A stretch of DNA of 64,000 nucleotides, taken from contig CM061245.1 of assembly GCA_030848705.1 (NCBI GenBank), forward strand, positions 43,900,711 through 43,964,710. The letters are read 5' to 3'. This document shows, in pieces, positions 22,627-34,300 of this stretch. The position numbers were made by a program, and so were the translations under genes. Origin of the DNA: Heracleum sosnowskyi. Taxonomy: Eukaryota; Streptophyta; Magnoliopsida; Apiales; Apiaceae. Numbering within the stretch: the first letter of the stretch is position 1; each line of letters begins with the position of its first letter. The notes under the pieces are model-generated. The model had not been told where the DNA came from. It did not search any database and was given only the letters and a program-made list of their open reading frames with translations.

Positions 22627-23172
22627 TGTTAGGCCGAATACACAATATATAATCAAGTATGTATGAGAATAACAATCAAGAACACAGGTTTGTGAATCAA
22701 CAAACTGTAATTAAATTAACAGTTTCTCTCTTAGTGATGTTAATGAATCACAAAGAGCTACTAGGTTACAAGAATAATATATTCAATGTTCGCGTCCCTT
22801 CTAGGGATAACCTATATGTGTTTTTATAGTACACAGCTACATACAATCCTTATCTAATTGATACTCCTATAAATTAGCTATATAATTATTATCAATTAAG
22901 GATTGCTTCAGTCTTCTGTCCAGTCTCCTTAGCTGTATCAATATATTCTGCTTCTTTCCATCTTCAGAATATATTGCTTCTAGAATCTTTATCTTTGCAC
23001 CGACAGCTAAGTCAACTATCACCCTGTCAGACTTTATCAAACTCTGACCGGCTTCTATGTAAACTCTTCACCCAGTCAGACTTTATGAAACTCTGACTGG
23101 CTTCTATATAAACTCTGATATGTACCTGGTACTTAAACACTGATGAACAAACGTCAGCAATTATATCTAACA
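22627..23172 (-). repeat. 5' LTR of element D
   Basis: This 546-bp LTR matches 13882-14427 with about three visible substitutions. The minus-strand TATA-like box TATAAAAA is at 22821-22828. Confidence 0.95.
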
Positions 23173-23177
23173 AAGCC
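23173..23177. repeat. Target-site duplication of D, right copy
   Basis: AAGCC, identical to 13877-13881. Confidence 0.95.
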
Positions 23178-23899
23178 AATAAAAATGTAGTTCTTGGTGT
23201 TGCCCTCGGGGCTATGGCGGCAGGGGCACACCAAGGACGTAGTGACTTGTATGTCCTTATTCGAGGATGAAGTCTAATACGTTGTAGATGACGTATGGAG
23301 TTGTGTCCAAAACGTAGTAGATGACGTATGGAGCTGTGTCCAAAACGTAGTAGATGGTGTATGGAGCTGTTTCCAAAACGTAGTAGATGACGTATGGAGC
23401 TGTGTCCAAAACGTAGTAGATGACGTATGGAGCTGTATCCAAAACGTAATTCTGAGATGAGGGGTCAGACCCTTTATATAGGCGTTTTAAAGCCTAATGG
23501 ATAAGTATTTATTTCTTTGAAGGATAAGTCTTATCCTTGACGGTGGATAAGTATTGACTTTCTTAAAGGATAAATCTTATCCTCGACGATGGATAAGTAT
23601 TGACTTTCTTGAAGGATAAGTCTTATCCTTGACAGTGGATAAGGATAAATTCTAGATCCTTCCTTGTAGGAGTTGTTTCCATATCATAACGGACTTGTAT
23701 TGAAACAAGCCCACTTGTATTAGAACAAGCCTGTATTGGACGTCTCCTATTACAGGTTGTGCTTCTAGCCCAAATATTAATTACGAAATTAATATTTAAT
23801 TAGAGGTTCGGGCCTTATTACTGGGCCTTATTTAGGACCATCTAGGTTTAATTAATGCAATATTAATTATGTCTGTAGGGTTATTTTTAATCCATATCA
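23178..23899 (-). repeat. 3' LTR of gypsy C, inner part
   Basis: This is the rest of the LTR after the D insertion; together with 13741-13881 it makes 863 bp against 865 bp for the other LTR. It contains five tandem 36-bp units, three GGATAAGTCTTATCCT-type repeats and a minus-strand TATATAAAGGG box near 23470. Confidence 0.93.
23262..23455. repeat. 36-bp tandem repeat in LTR of C
   Basis: Five units of the form GTCCAAAACGTAGTAGATGA plus CGTATGGAGCTGT are present, with another five at 43215-43410. The short open frame over it is only a translation of the repeat. Confidence 0.9.
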
Positions 23900-24165
23900 T
23901 TTGCCCCCCAACTTCTATGATAATGCACTAGGATTTCATAGAAGTTATACCGGTCTTTTTCGAGACTTGGGGTCTTTTTATCCCTTACCTGGGACTTACT
24001 ACCCTTTTTTTGGGATTTTAATATACACTAGTGTTTCACGAGTATCGTCTTGGTGTAAAGTGTGGAGCGACCTACACATTTACGACGATTTTGCCTTTTT
24101 CGAGGCTAGCTTGACATTTGCATAAGCCTTTTATGTCTTATACCGTCTTGTTTTGGCTTCAAGCC
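23900..24165 (-). other. Polypurine tract and 3' noncoding region of gypsy C
   Basis: The minus strand reads GGGGGGCAAA (23900-23909) immediately before the LTR start TGATATGG, the expected polypurine tract. The remaining 250 bases are noncoding, with thymine-rich GGTCTTTTT-type repeats. Confidence 0.75.
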
Positions 24166-26540
24166 TGTAAGAACCCGAAATTTTCGGTAGAATTAAATTT
24201 TTTTTTTTTATGATAAAGTGCATCAGTGAGTATATGAATGATTAGTGGTTGTAACCACAATGTATTAATGATTTTGAGATTCAAGATTATAAAATGAATA
24301 TGGATTTCAGTTACAAGTACTTTGTGAATAGAAGGGATGGACTGACCATCTAAATAAGAACAATCTATCTGGAAAATGGGAATATAATATTCCAAGAAAG
24401 AAAAGTATTTTCATGTCATCCAAATCGATATCTGTTATGCATCCGACAACTCCGTAAACAAGATAGAGTATGCCTGAGAAAGCACTAGAACATTTTCTAA
24501 GTACAAGAAACGTTGGAATTGATATTGATCTACAAGATTGTGGATGAATAGTGATTTTGAGGATTAACAAAGTTTTTCATGCCACCTATGTACGAGACGT
24601 AGTGTGGATATTCCGAAGTCATATTAGTGATCTACGGAGTAAATAAGTGAATGCAAAGACGATCGGAATTCAGAAATTCCAAATTTTATTTCGGTACAGT
24701 ATTTGACCGGGCAGCAGATTATATATTATTATATTCAAGAATTGAGATATTAAAATTGAGGATTGGAGGATTTAATATTTTGGAATTTTATTATTTATTA
24801 AAGTCGATTTAAGGATTCGATTGTGGAAGTGAATAGTGAATAGTTACTATTCACTGCGAGAACCGCATAGAGTTTTATTCGCCCTTTAGAAAATATTTTG
24901 AATCGTTTCAAGAAAAGTAAGACAATATTTACAGGATTAAATATAGACATGGAAGTAACATGTAACAAGATTAATTCGAGAATGCAACATTTGGATCATC
25001 CATGTGAAAGGAGACGAATCAGTAAAGCTACTTTATCCAACTCGTGCATGTGCGACACGTGTCCACTGACTAAGCACTAAAGGTGATGACTCACCCCTTT
25101 TAACCACAAAATATCAGCACTTTTAGTAGTCAAATAAGAAAAGAAAAAGAAGAATTCTTCCCCTTTTTGGAGAGAAAACCCGAGAGAGAGAGAGGAGGAA
25201 AATGGTGGAGAAAGAATTGATCATAACTTGAGTTTCTCTCGGCGGTTTTTGGCGATCCACCACTCAAATCGAAGCTCTCGAGAAGCTCTACGCAACCATG
25301 GTAAGAGCTCGCTTCACCTCTGTGTTTTACCCATTCGATTCAGTGATTAACAGTTGGAGAAGATGATGAATAGTAACTTGTATCTTGTTTTGTTTTGTTT
25401 TGATAATGAGTTTGTAGCTTCCAAAGGTTGTATTAAGCAAGAATCTAAGGCTACATCAGGAGTATGGCAGAAAGCAAGCTTGGAGGAAGGTATAAACCTC
25501 TGCCCCTTTGAGTTTGATATGAGTTTTGAAATGGTTTTGATGTTTATGTAAAGTTAAGAGCATGATTAAGTAATTAGATGAATTGTTGGTTGAGTTTGGA
25601 GAATGGGTTATGAATTTATTGTGATTATTCATGGAGGATTTGACTGAGTGGAGGGTGTATAAGGTGGATGGTGAGTTTGGGATTGTTTGGTATTGATTTG
25701 AGTGTGTTTTGAAAATGGAAAACGTTACGATTATAGCCGTCGTAATGCCCAATTGATTTAAGGTTGTTTTGAGCAAGAATTACGAACTGGTCTGGTAATA
25801 TTTTTGAACAGAACTGACCATGAACATGTAGGTCTTGTTTTAAGGTTTGTTTTGATATAAAGATCATGTCTATACGATTTACGGTTTAGGAGAAAAGTGA
25901 GTTTTAGTAAACGCCATTCGGAAGAATGACTCATCTCTATTTAGCAACTTTGAGGCTATATTTGGACCACTTCGGAGCCATATTAAAATGTGAAACTTTG
26001 AGGAATAATACTAGAGACAGTTAGGAAGGCTCACGAAAACGATTCGGATTAAAAAGATTATTTTTCGATTTTATAAAAATGTTTTAGTCGAGGGCGCGCA
26101 AGTGAAAACCACTAAGAGCGAGACTTAAAAACCAAGGTTCCAAATGGTTAAGTATAACTTGGAATTGAGGATGGATTTCGAACCAAACTTATGATATAAG
26201 TATTTAACGGATAGCATGGACTTAGTATGAGCCTATAATGAGTTAGTAATTCCTTGGTTGTGTTTCGCTTACATGTTTAAGCATTGAGTTATAAGTGGTT
26301 TATCGAGGGGATTAACCGTGTGCTTTCGTTTGACTTTGTCTAGATTGTTCGACATGGTCAGGAGCCCTATCACCTCTCGAGCATCAGGCAAGTTTACTAA
26401 ACCTTACTCTATTATTAGAGTGGGCATATTTTCGAATGTTTAATACTTGTTGATTCAAAAATATATCTATATATATATTCTTTGTTCCAGGTATCGTGCA
26501 AGTTTCTAAAACCATACTTTGAAGTATACATATATTAGAT
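24166..26540 (+). repeat. LTR-like block of unknown family inside C
   Basis: About 2.4 kb begins TGTAAGAACCCGAAATTTTC, an opening common in plant gypsy LTRs. It contains a GA-rich leader-like stretch (25170-25300, with GAGAGAGAGAGG and a CATGGTAAGAG site) and ends in three spaced copies of GCAAGTTT (26389, 26498, 26541). No long reading frame is present. The left flank is AAGCC but no matching duplication was found on the right, so it is either a solo LTR whose flank was lost or the product of recombination. It occupies the position of RNase H and integrase of C. Confidence 0.45.
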
Positions 26541-26545
26541 GCAAG

Positions 26546-27406
26546 TTTCCCGAGCCTACACCAAAGGCACACTTAGCTGGATTCAACATCATCTTGTGGT
26601 GCCTCAGCACTTCAAACGCTTCTCGCAGATGGTTTATATGATCGGCCTTATCGAGGCTTTTAACCAACATGTCATCCACATAGACCTCCATGGTTTTTCC
26701 AATCCGGTGTTCAAAAAATTTGTTCACCAACCTTTGGTATGTTGCACCTGCATTCTTAAGTCCAAATGCCATGACTAGATAACAGAAAACACCAAAGTCA
26801 GTGATGAATGATACCTTGGAGATGTCATCTTTGTGCATTTTGATTTGGTTATATCCACTGAAGCCATCCATAAAACTTAGCATCTCGTGGCCATCGGTAG
26901 CATCTATTAGGGCATCAATCCTTGGTAAGGGAAAACAATCCTTAGGACATGCATCGTTCAAATCGGTGAAGTCTACACACATTCTCCATTTTCCATTGGC
27001 TTTTTTGACCATCACCGGGTTAACCAACCATTCTGGGAATTGTATCTCTTCAATGAACCCGGCCTCTAGAAGCTTTTCTACTTCTTGTTTAATGGCCTCT
27101 TGCCTTTCTAGAGCAAAATTTATCTTCTTCTGTTTCACCGTCTTCCTTTCAGGATTCACATTTAATTTGTGGGTTATCAACTGGGGATCAATCCCTGGCA
27201 TGTTCGCCGCTGTCCAAGCAAAAACGTCATTGTTCTCTTGAAGAAAATATATGAGCTTGTTTTTCAATGGTTCAGGCAATAGTGCTCCAATATAAGTCAC
27301 CTTCTCCGGTTCACCAGGGACTAAGGGAATTGGGATTAAATCCTCAGCTGGTTTCCCTCTTCGGTCCTCATTATCACTAGTATCCATGTCTTCAATGAGG
27401 AGAACC
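26546..27406 (-). pseudogene. pol: Reverse transcriptase fragment of gypsy C
   Basis: The frame from about DMDTSDNEDRRGKPAEDL runs through the conserved linker into RT: NPVMVKKANGKWRMCVDFTD, CPKDCFPLPRID, FMDGFSGYNQI, FGLKNAGATYQR and the catalytic YVDDMLVKS. It breaks at KCAFGVGSG, where Ty3/gypsy elements normally continue with K/NFLGF. Downstream thumb, RNase H and integrase are missing, replaced by the block at 24166-26540. Upstream it is fused out of frame to the protease by a deletion at GGGCAG (27407-27412). It is not functional. Confidence 0.9.
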
Positions 27407-27624
27407 TGCCCATCTTGATAAAATCATCATGGAACAAGATGTCCACTGAAGCTCCATTATCGACCAAAACTCTCTTTGTTTCAGAATTCCCTATCACAGG
27501 TACGATGACTAAGGGATTATCGTGGGGAAACTTCACTCCTTCCAAGTCAGAATCATCAAAACCTATTGATATTTCTGTTCGGGCACGTTTCGGTGCTTCT
27601 CCAACCACAGTCAATACCTCTCGG
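27407..27624 (-). pseudogene. pol: Protease fragment of gypsy C
   Basis: The frame shows the pre-protease linker (GVKFPHDNPLVI) and an aspartic protease-like VLVDNGASVDILF, where the usual DTG/DSG is DNG as in many plant gypsy elements. It runs to DDFIKMG and then stops at a deletion joining it to the RT linker in another frame. The upstream side was split by copia E; the gag-linker frame resumes at 41103. Confidence 0.85.
27620..27624. repeat. Target-site duplication of E, left copy
   Basis: CTCGG, repeated at 41098-41102. Confidence 0.95.
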
Positions 27625-28752
27625 TGTAAAGCATAATGTAACATAAGATCTAAAAGAGATAACTACAACTCAACAAAGAACAAGACAGACAATAATATTA
27701 ACTGAAGCACAGGAATCCAGAATCAAAGAAGAAAAGGTAAACACAAAAAATCAAAATACGTTATGTATTCTTGAAGTCCGTAAACAGGTCACGGAAAGAA
27801 GTTCATGAAAATGTTCAAGCCTCAGTGACAACAAAAGAAACAAGACTTTCAAGACGACAGAAGTATGTGAATTATTTAGGGTTCAGTACCACGGGATTCC
27901 AGTGATGAAGCAACCAGAAGGACAAGGGACGTATCAGCAGCATTGTATTGAAGATATAAAATAAGAATTGATCAAGTGTTATTCATCTGTGAACCAGACC
28001 AGTTGCACTAGGTGACGGCACTAAAAAGATCAAGTTGTTTTATCGTCTCAGAAGAAATTGATACAGTCTATTTCTTAAACACCCAGAAGCTCAGTGGAAT
28101 CATTTATGGACTAAAGACAAGAAAGAGAAATTCGATGGTTTTTCTAATTGAAAAACTATCGAATGGTAGTTGAAATGATTAATTAAAAACCAAAGTAAAT
28201 TAGTTTGGCATCCGATAGTTTTGATTTAAAAACTATCGAATGACAAATTAATTTATTTAATTCGATGGATTTTTATTCATTCGATGGTTTTTTATTATGG
28301 GAGCAGGTGAAAAGAATTCCTTTTCTGAAAGGTTGATGAAGATCCAACGGCCAGGATTGTTTCTACAATTCTCATTCGATGGTTTTTCAAAACAGACTAC
28401 AATTAATACAGAGAGAAGATTGTGTCTTCTTCAGTTAAGGTATTCAACACAGACACATAACTGAGAGAGAGAAGAGCCGGAGAAAATTACCAGAGAAATT
28501 AATAGTGCTCAGAACTTGATTATTGTTTTGTATTTGTGTTACCTTAAACTCATTGACGCTAATCTACGGATTAGAAATTGTAGCACCCCTCGAGGTTTAT
28601 ATTTATAAAAAGATATATTCCCCGAAACTTGATTTGGTTTGGTGTGTTTGATTTCGTTATAGAACAAAAGATTAATCCACGAACGAAATTAAATTATTTG
28701 TGAGTATCGTATTCAACCCCCCCCCCCCTTCTACGATACTTTGGACCTAACA
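27625..28752 (+). repeat. 5' LTR of element E
   Basis: TGTAAAGCATAATG...GGACCTAACA. It contains repeated AAAAACTATCGA/TTCGATGGTTTTT motifs at 28133-28390, a TATTTATAAAAA box at about 28600-28611 and a C-run near 28718. Transcription should start downstream of the TATA-like box. Confidence 0.95.
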
Positions 28753-28754
28753 AT

Positions 28755-28766
28755 TGGTATCAAAGC
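28755..28766 (+). promoter_or_regulatory. Primer-binding site of element E
   Basis: TGGTATCAAAGC lies two bases after the 5' LTR. It matches the tRNA-iMet complement except for one base. Confidence 0.88.
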
Positions 28767-28913
28767 TACTTGACTGATATACAAATCAGATCCGGTGAAT
28801 GAGACCAAAATCAAACGTAGCGTGAAAATTCGAAGCAAATTTTTTAACTTTCAAAATTTTTTCATTTAATTGGAATTTCTTGAATTTTAAACAATTTGAA
28901 ATTTTCAGAAACC

Positions 28914-31322
28914 ATGAGTGCTCCAAAGACAACCGCTGGTATTAAAGTTCCCCTGTTTACTAGAGATGATTTCAGTTTATGGAAGATGAAGATGTTGTTA
29001 TTTATTAAGGCATCTAATCCGTTGTATATTGGCATATTAGAGAACGGACCGTTTGTACCAATGAAACCAGTTAGTGAATCTACAGCTCCTGATGGTAGCA
29101 GGATTCCTTCAGGCACCCAACCTAAGGATATAAGTGAATTTACAGATTCTGACAAAGAACTGATTCGATTGGACACCGGTTTAATGTTGATATTGGCGGA
29201 CTCCGCGGACAAGGAAATGAGCTATCAGTTGATGAACTGTACAAGCGGGAAACATATGTGGGATACCATTAACCTAATTATGGAAGGAACTGAAGACGTG
29301 CAGGAAAACAGATTGGACATTCTGACTTCTCAATATGAAGCGTTTAGGTCCCTGCCAGGAGAAAGTATAACTCAGGTCTTTGAGAAGTATACTAAGCTCC
29401 TCAATGAATTGGCAATGAAAGGAAAGACCTATCCACTGAGAGAATCGAACAGGAAGTTCATGATGACGCTGCCCCATCATGTAGAACACAAGTCATCATC
29501 CATTAGGGAAAGAATTGACTTCACAAAGATGTCATTAGAGATGATCTATGGCAAGTTGAAGACCTATGAGATGGAACAGGAACAAAGGGTGATAATCTAC
29601 GGATCAGGGACAGTGGACAGCAAGCACAATGCACTTGTGAGATCAGCAGCACTTGTAGTGGATGAACCAATAACTTCTGAGATTCAGGTTCAAACCCAAA
29701 GAGCTGGAAAGGAGGTGATAATAGAAGCAGAAATGGACTCTGTGAATCTGGGTGTTGATGAAAGTGATTACTACACCCTAGAAGAGCTTGAGCAAATGGA
29801 AGACAAAACCATGGCGTACTTAGCTGCAAAGTTTAGTCATATTCGTTTCAAGAGAAACCCTAAGTACAAGTTCAAGGGCTCAACCAACAGATTCCAGAAG
29901 AGCAATTATACACCTAGTACAGGCTTTAAGGGAGGCTACAAGACTGGCATGATTGATAGGAGCAAATCAAGATGCTATAACTGCAATGAGTTAGGGCATT
30001 TCGCCACTGAATGCCGGAAGCCTCGTCAAGCAAGAGACATGAAAGATGTCTATGGAAAGAAGGATTCTTATGATGAGTTGAAGAAGGAGAATGCCAAGCT
30101 TAAACAGCAGTTGGAGGCATTCTCTGGAAAGCAGAAAGGGAAGGCTTACATAGCAGAGGGAAAGCACTGGGATGATACTGATTCGGATGAAGAGGAGGAA
30201 TATGTAAATGTTGCTCTAATGGCTGACTCTTCAGAGGAATCACCTCAATCATCTCAGGTACCTATCTTAACTACAATTGATATGTCCAATTCTGAGTACA
30301 AGAAAACTGTGCAAGATCTTAGTGTAGAATTGTTTAATGTACACACAAGCATGCTAGCATCTGAAATGGAAAATGCTAAACTAGTTCTTAAGATTAAAAG
30401 GCTAGAATCTAAAAATGAAGAACTAGAGCTTGTAGCTGTAACATTAGAAGATCTTAAGCAAAAGAATGCGTACTTAGAGAACAAGGTCAAGTGTAATGAT
30501 GAGATAGAGACTATCCTCAGGAAGCAGATTTCAGATCTAGATTTGAAGCTGAATGCTTTTAAGAATTCCGCTCTAGTGGCTAAGGAAATCATTGATACTC
30601 AGGCCATAGAGAATAAAACTGCTATAGGATTTGACTATAACAAGAAAGCTGGTAAGAAGATTTTGGAATTCCCTGTGACACCTTCAGTTGTCAAAAGGAA
30701 TACTCCACATGTTCTTAAGAATGTTGATTGTCCAGTTTTTGTTAAGCCATTTCCACCTCTCTTTTATGAGGATGATCTTTTCATAGCTCAAGAATTGCTT
30801 GAGGAGGATTTAGTGAAGGAAAAAGAGGTAAAGACTAAGTTACCTAGGAAATCAGTAAAGAATGCATTACCTAAACCTGATTTACCTAAAACTGAAGTAG
30901 GTTCCTTAGTTAGTAATGTTAAAAAGAACAGGAATGGGAGGAAAAAGATTGTTATTCAGGAATTGGTTCCATCTTCTCCCATTGCATCTAGGAAGTTATG
31001 TTCTATTTGTAATTCTGCTGGACACCTTACACATGCATGTAAAAAGGTTAAAGTAGAAACTGCTAATACTTCTGAAATGCATAACATGTCTGACATGCCT
31101 GATAATCATGAGCCCTGTGGAAAGAAAGAGTGTTTGCTATGTAAGTACAACATCATGCATGCTTATTTTAAGTTGATGTCTGATAGTAGCAATAGCTCTA
31201 GTAATGTTAAATCCACAGATACTATGAATATCAAACAGGGTAAGACTAAATTAAATGTTACTCCTGTTAAATCATCTAAACCTTCAGGACCCAAACAATT
31301 TTGGGTACCAAAGTCCGCTTAA
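28914..31322 (+). CDS. gag: Gag of copia element E
   Basis: This intact gag has 802 codons from ATG 28914 (MSAPKTTAGIKVP); an apparent upstream start at 28896 is TTG and is not used here. The N-terminal capsid region carries SLWKMKMLLFIKASNP and GKHMWDTINLIMEG, and a basic segment precedes the zinc knuckle CYNCNELGHFATEC (about residue 355). A heptad-rich coiled coil follows (encoded about 30290-30570), then a basic region and a second Cys/His cluster CSICNSAGHLTHAC. It ends WVPKSA-stop just before the acceptor-like TGTGATTGCAG at 31330-31340. The pol frame is -1 relative to gag. Closest relative here is B's gag. Confidence 0.94.
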   Translation: MSAPKTTAGIKVPLFTRDDFSLWKMKMLLFIKASNPLYIGILENGPFVPMKPVSESTAPDGSRIPSGTQPKDISEFTDSDKELIRLDTGLMLILADSADKEMSYQLMNCTSGKHMWDTINLIMEGTEDVQENRLDILTSQYEAFRSLPGESITQVFEKYTKLLNELAMKGKTYPLRESNRKFMMTLPHHVEHKSSSIRERIDFTKMSLEMIYGKLKTYEMEQEQRVIIYGSGTVDSKHNALVRSAALVVDEPITSEIQVQTQRAGKEVIIEAEMDSVNLGVDESDYYTLEELEQMEDKTMAYLAAKFSHIRFKRNPKYKFKGSTNRFQKSNYTPSTGFKGGYKTGMIDRSKSRCYNCNELGHFATECRKPRQARDMKDVYGKKDSYDELKKENAKLKQQLEAFSGKQKGKAYIAEGKHWDDTDSDEEEEYVNVALMADSSEESPQSSQVPILTTIDMSNSEYKKTVQDLSVELFNVHTSMLASEMENAKLVLKIKRLESKNEELELVAVTLEDLKQKNAYLENKVKCNDEIETILRKQISDLDLKLNAFKNSALVAKEIIDTQAIENKTAIGFDYNKKAGKKILEFPVTPSVVKRNTPHVLKNVDCPVFVKPFPPLFYEDDLFIAQELLEEDLVKEKEVKTKLPRKSVKNALPKPDLPKTEVGSLVSNVKKNRNGRKKIVIQELVPSSPIASRKLCSICNSAGHLTHACKKVKVETANTSEMHNMSDMPDNHEPCGKKECLLCKYNIMHAYFKLMSDSSNSSSNVKSTDTMNIKQGKTKLNVTPVKSSKPSGPKQFWVPKSA

Positions 31323-31333
31323 TCAATCTGTGA

Positions 31334-34300
31334 TTGCAGGGAAAGGTTAAAAGCTCAAAGGTTGTGTGGATTCTGGATAGTGGCTGTTCTAGACACATGA
31401 CAGGTGAAGAGTCCCTGCTTACAGAGGTGGTTAAGAAGACCGGCCCGATTGTAACCTTTGGAGATGACAGCAAAGGATTCACTACGGGATATGGTAAATT
31501 GAAAGCTGGAAATGTCATCATTGAAAACATCTCTCTTGTTGAAGGATTAAAGCACAATCTTCTAAGCATCAGTCAGTTCTGTGATAAAGGCTACAATGTA
31601 GATTTCAGAAAGGACAAGTGCTTGATCACCAACAGGAAGGATGAGAAGCTTACTCTACTGGGAGTGAGAAAAGGAAATTTGTTTATAGCTGACTTAAGTT
31701 CTACCAGTGAAGGAGAAGTTACATGTTTCTATGCAAAGGCATCTTCAGAACAAAGTTGGCTATGGCACAAGAAGCTCTCACATCTGAACTTCAAAACTAT
31801 GAACTCTTTGGTAAAGAGAGAGTTAGTGAGAGGGTTGCCCCTGATGGAATTCAATCAGGAGGGACTATGTGAAGCATGTGAAAAGGGGAAGTCGAAGAAA
31901 GCATCACATGGAAGCAAAGGAATGACAAGTATTACTGAACCATTACAGCTGATTCATATGGATTTATTTGGTCCAGTTAATGTTATGTCACTTTCAAGAA
32001 ACAGATATGCATTAGTGATGGTGGACGACTACTCCAAGTACACGTGGGTGTTGTTCATACAAACAAAGGATGAAGCAACACAACTAATCATTGATCACAT
32101 CAAGAAGATAGAAGTGGAAGCTAAGCTACCTGTGCAGACAATCAGATCAGACAATGGAACTGAATTCAAGAATGCAGTTCTAAATGATTTCTGCTCAGAG
32201 AAAGGAATATCAAGACAGTTTTCAGCACCAAGAACTCCTCAACAGAATGGAGTAGTGGAAAGGAAGAACAGGACCTTGGTTGAAGCAGCAAGGACCATGT
32301 TGAGTGAATCAAAACTTCCCACTTACTTTTGGGCTGAAGCAGTGAATACAGCTTGCTACACTCAGAATCGAACCCTGATCAACAAAGATCATGAAAAGAC
32401 TCCGTATGAGTTAATGGCCAACAAGAAGCCAACACTGAAGTATTTTCATGTGTTTGGTGCAAAGTGCTTTGTACTTAAAGATGGAGAACATCTTGGCAAG
32501 TTTGATGCCAAAGCAGATGAAGGCATTTTTCTGGGCTATTCTCTGGAATCTAAGGCTTTCAGGGTATATGTGATTGAAGATAAGGTGTTGGAAAGCTTTA
32601 ATGTAACATTTGACGACACTAAAAGACCAGGCCTGCAAACAGGAGAGAACTCTGAATCCTTGGTATTTGAAAATCTATCAGGAGATCTCTCTGACAATGA
32701 AGAAGTACCTGAAGTTGTTACAGTCATTAATAATAATCATAATGATAATGATTCTGGACCAAGTGGTGACCAAAGTGGAAATCCTCAACATACAGGATCC
32801 ACTAGTCAGTCTTCAGAATCAACAGATCAAACCGTCAACAACTCAGGGGGAGCAGGAGAAGGATCAACTAGTCACACTCCACAACATCTAGAACAAGGAG
32901 AATCATCAAGATCGCATCTGCCAAGACAAAGGGTATGGAATAGAGATCATCCCTTTCACTTGATCATTGGTGATCCGGACACAGGAGTGAGAACTAGGAG
33001 AACATCACAAAATGAATGTCACTATTCTGGGTTTCTTTCAGAAACAGAACCTAAGAAAGTTGAAGATGCTCTAGATGATCCAGATTGGGTAATTGCTATG
33101 CAAGAAGAACTCAATCAGTTTGAAAGGCAGAAAGTTTGGAAGCTGGTACCCAGGCCTAAGGGAAAATCTGTTATTGGAACAAGATGGGTATTCAGAAATA
33201 AGTTGGACGAAGATGGCATTGTAACGAGAAACAAAGCCAGACTGGTTGCTAAAGGTTACTCTCAAGAAGAGGGTATAGATTATGATGAAACCTATGCACC
33301 AGTAGCAAGACTTGAGGCCATCAGAATGTTTCTGGCATTTGCTGCACATTCCAATTACAAGGTATATCAAATGGATGTGAAGAGTGCTTTTCTGAACGGG
33401 GAGTTAGAAGAAGAAGTGTATGTGGAACAACCTCCAGGTTTTGAGGATTCAAAACTGGCAGACTTTGTGTACTTTCTATTCAAAGCTCTCTATGGACTCA
33501 AACAAGCTCCAAGGACATGGTATGACACTCTCTCTGAATTCTTACTTGAAAATGATTTTACAAGAGGTGTTGTAGACAAAACTCTCTTTGTCAAAAAGCA
33601 TAAAAATGATTTGATATTGGTGCAAGTATATGTTGATGACATAATATTTGGTTCTACTAATGATGATCTATGCAAGAGATTTGCTAAGTTAATGCAGAGT
33701 CGTTATGAAATGAGCATGATGGGTGAATTGTCATTCTTTCTTGGATTGCAAGTATACCAGAAACAAGATGGTATATTCATTTGTCAGTCCAAGTACATCA
33801 AGGATCTTCTTAAGAAGTATCAAATGGAAGACTCATCTACAGCAAAGACTCCTATGCCAACTGCCACTAAGCTTGATAAGGATGAAACTGGTAAGAAGGT
33901 TGACATCACAGGCTACAGAGGTATGATAGGCTCATTACTTTATCTCACTGCAAGTAGACCAGATATAATGTTTGCAACATGCTTGTGTGCTAGATTTCAG
34001 TCTGATCCTAAAGAATCTCATCTAATAGCTGTTAAGCGAATATTTAGATATCTTAAGGGGACCCCAAATCTTGGCATTTGGTACCCTAAAGATACAGGAT
34101 TTGATCTTATTGGATACACAGACTCTGATTTTGCAGGTTGTAAGATTGATCGGAAGAGTACTTCAGGAAGCTGTCAGTTTCTTGGAAGAAGATTGGTTTC
34201 CTGGCATAGCAAGAAGCAGCATTCAGTGTCCACATCAACAGCTGAGGCTGAATACATTGCTGCTGGTAGCTGTTGTGCTCAGATATTGTGGATGAGAAAC

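Larger units (their letters stand above)
13882..23172 (-). mobile_element. Ty1/copia element D, complete ends, RT and RNase H deleted
   Basis: This is a 9291-bp element in minus orientation with two 546-bp LTRs and a perfect AAGCC duplication. The order is 5' LTR, primer site, gag, protease-integrase remnant, a noncoding stretch, a 1211-codon third frame, polypurine tract and 3' LTR. By eye the LTRs differ at only about three positions, so insertion is recent. Compared with A it has lost about 2.6 kb covering RT and RNase H, so it is non-autonomous in its present form. Confidence 0.95.

Noticed and set aside
23262..23455. Regular 36-bp repeats resembling a CRISPR array or a repeat protein (DTAPYVIYYVLD)
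   Set aside because: The units are contiguous, with no unique spacers, lie inside a gypsy LTR and recur in the other LTR at 43215; the open frame is only a translation of the repeat.
26546..27406. RT of C as an integrated pararetrovirus
   Set aside because: Clear LTRs, a gypsy primer site, a polypurine tract and a 5-bp duplication identify an LTR retrotransposon; no movement-protein or virus-type coat region.
27415..27636. Plus-strand frame opposite the gypsy protease
   Set aside because: Shadow of the minus-strand protease-linker coding sequence.
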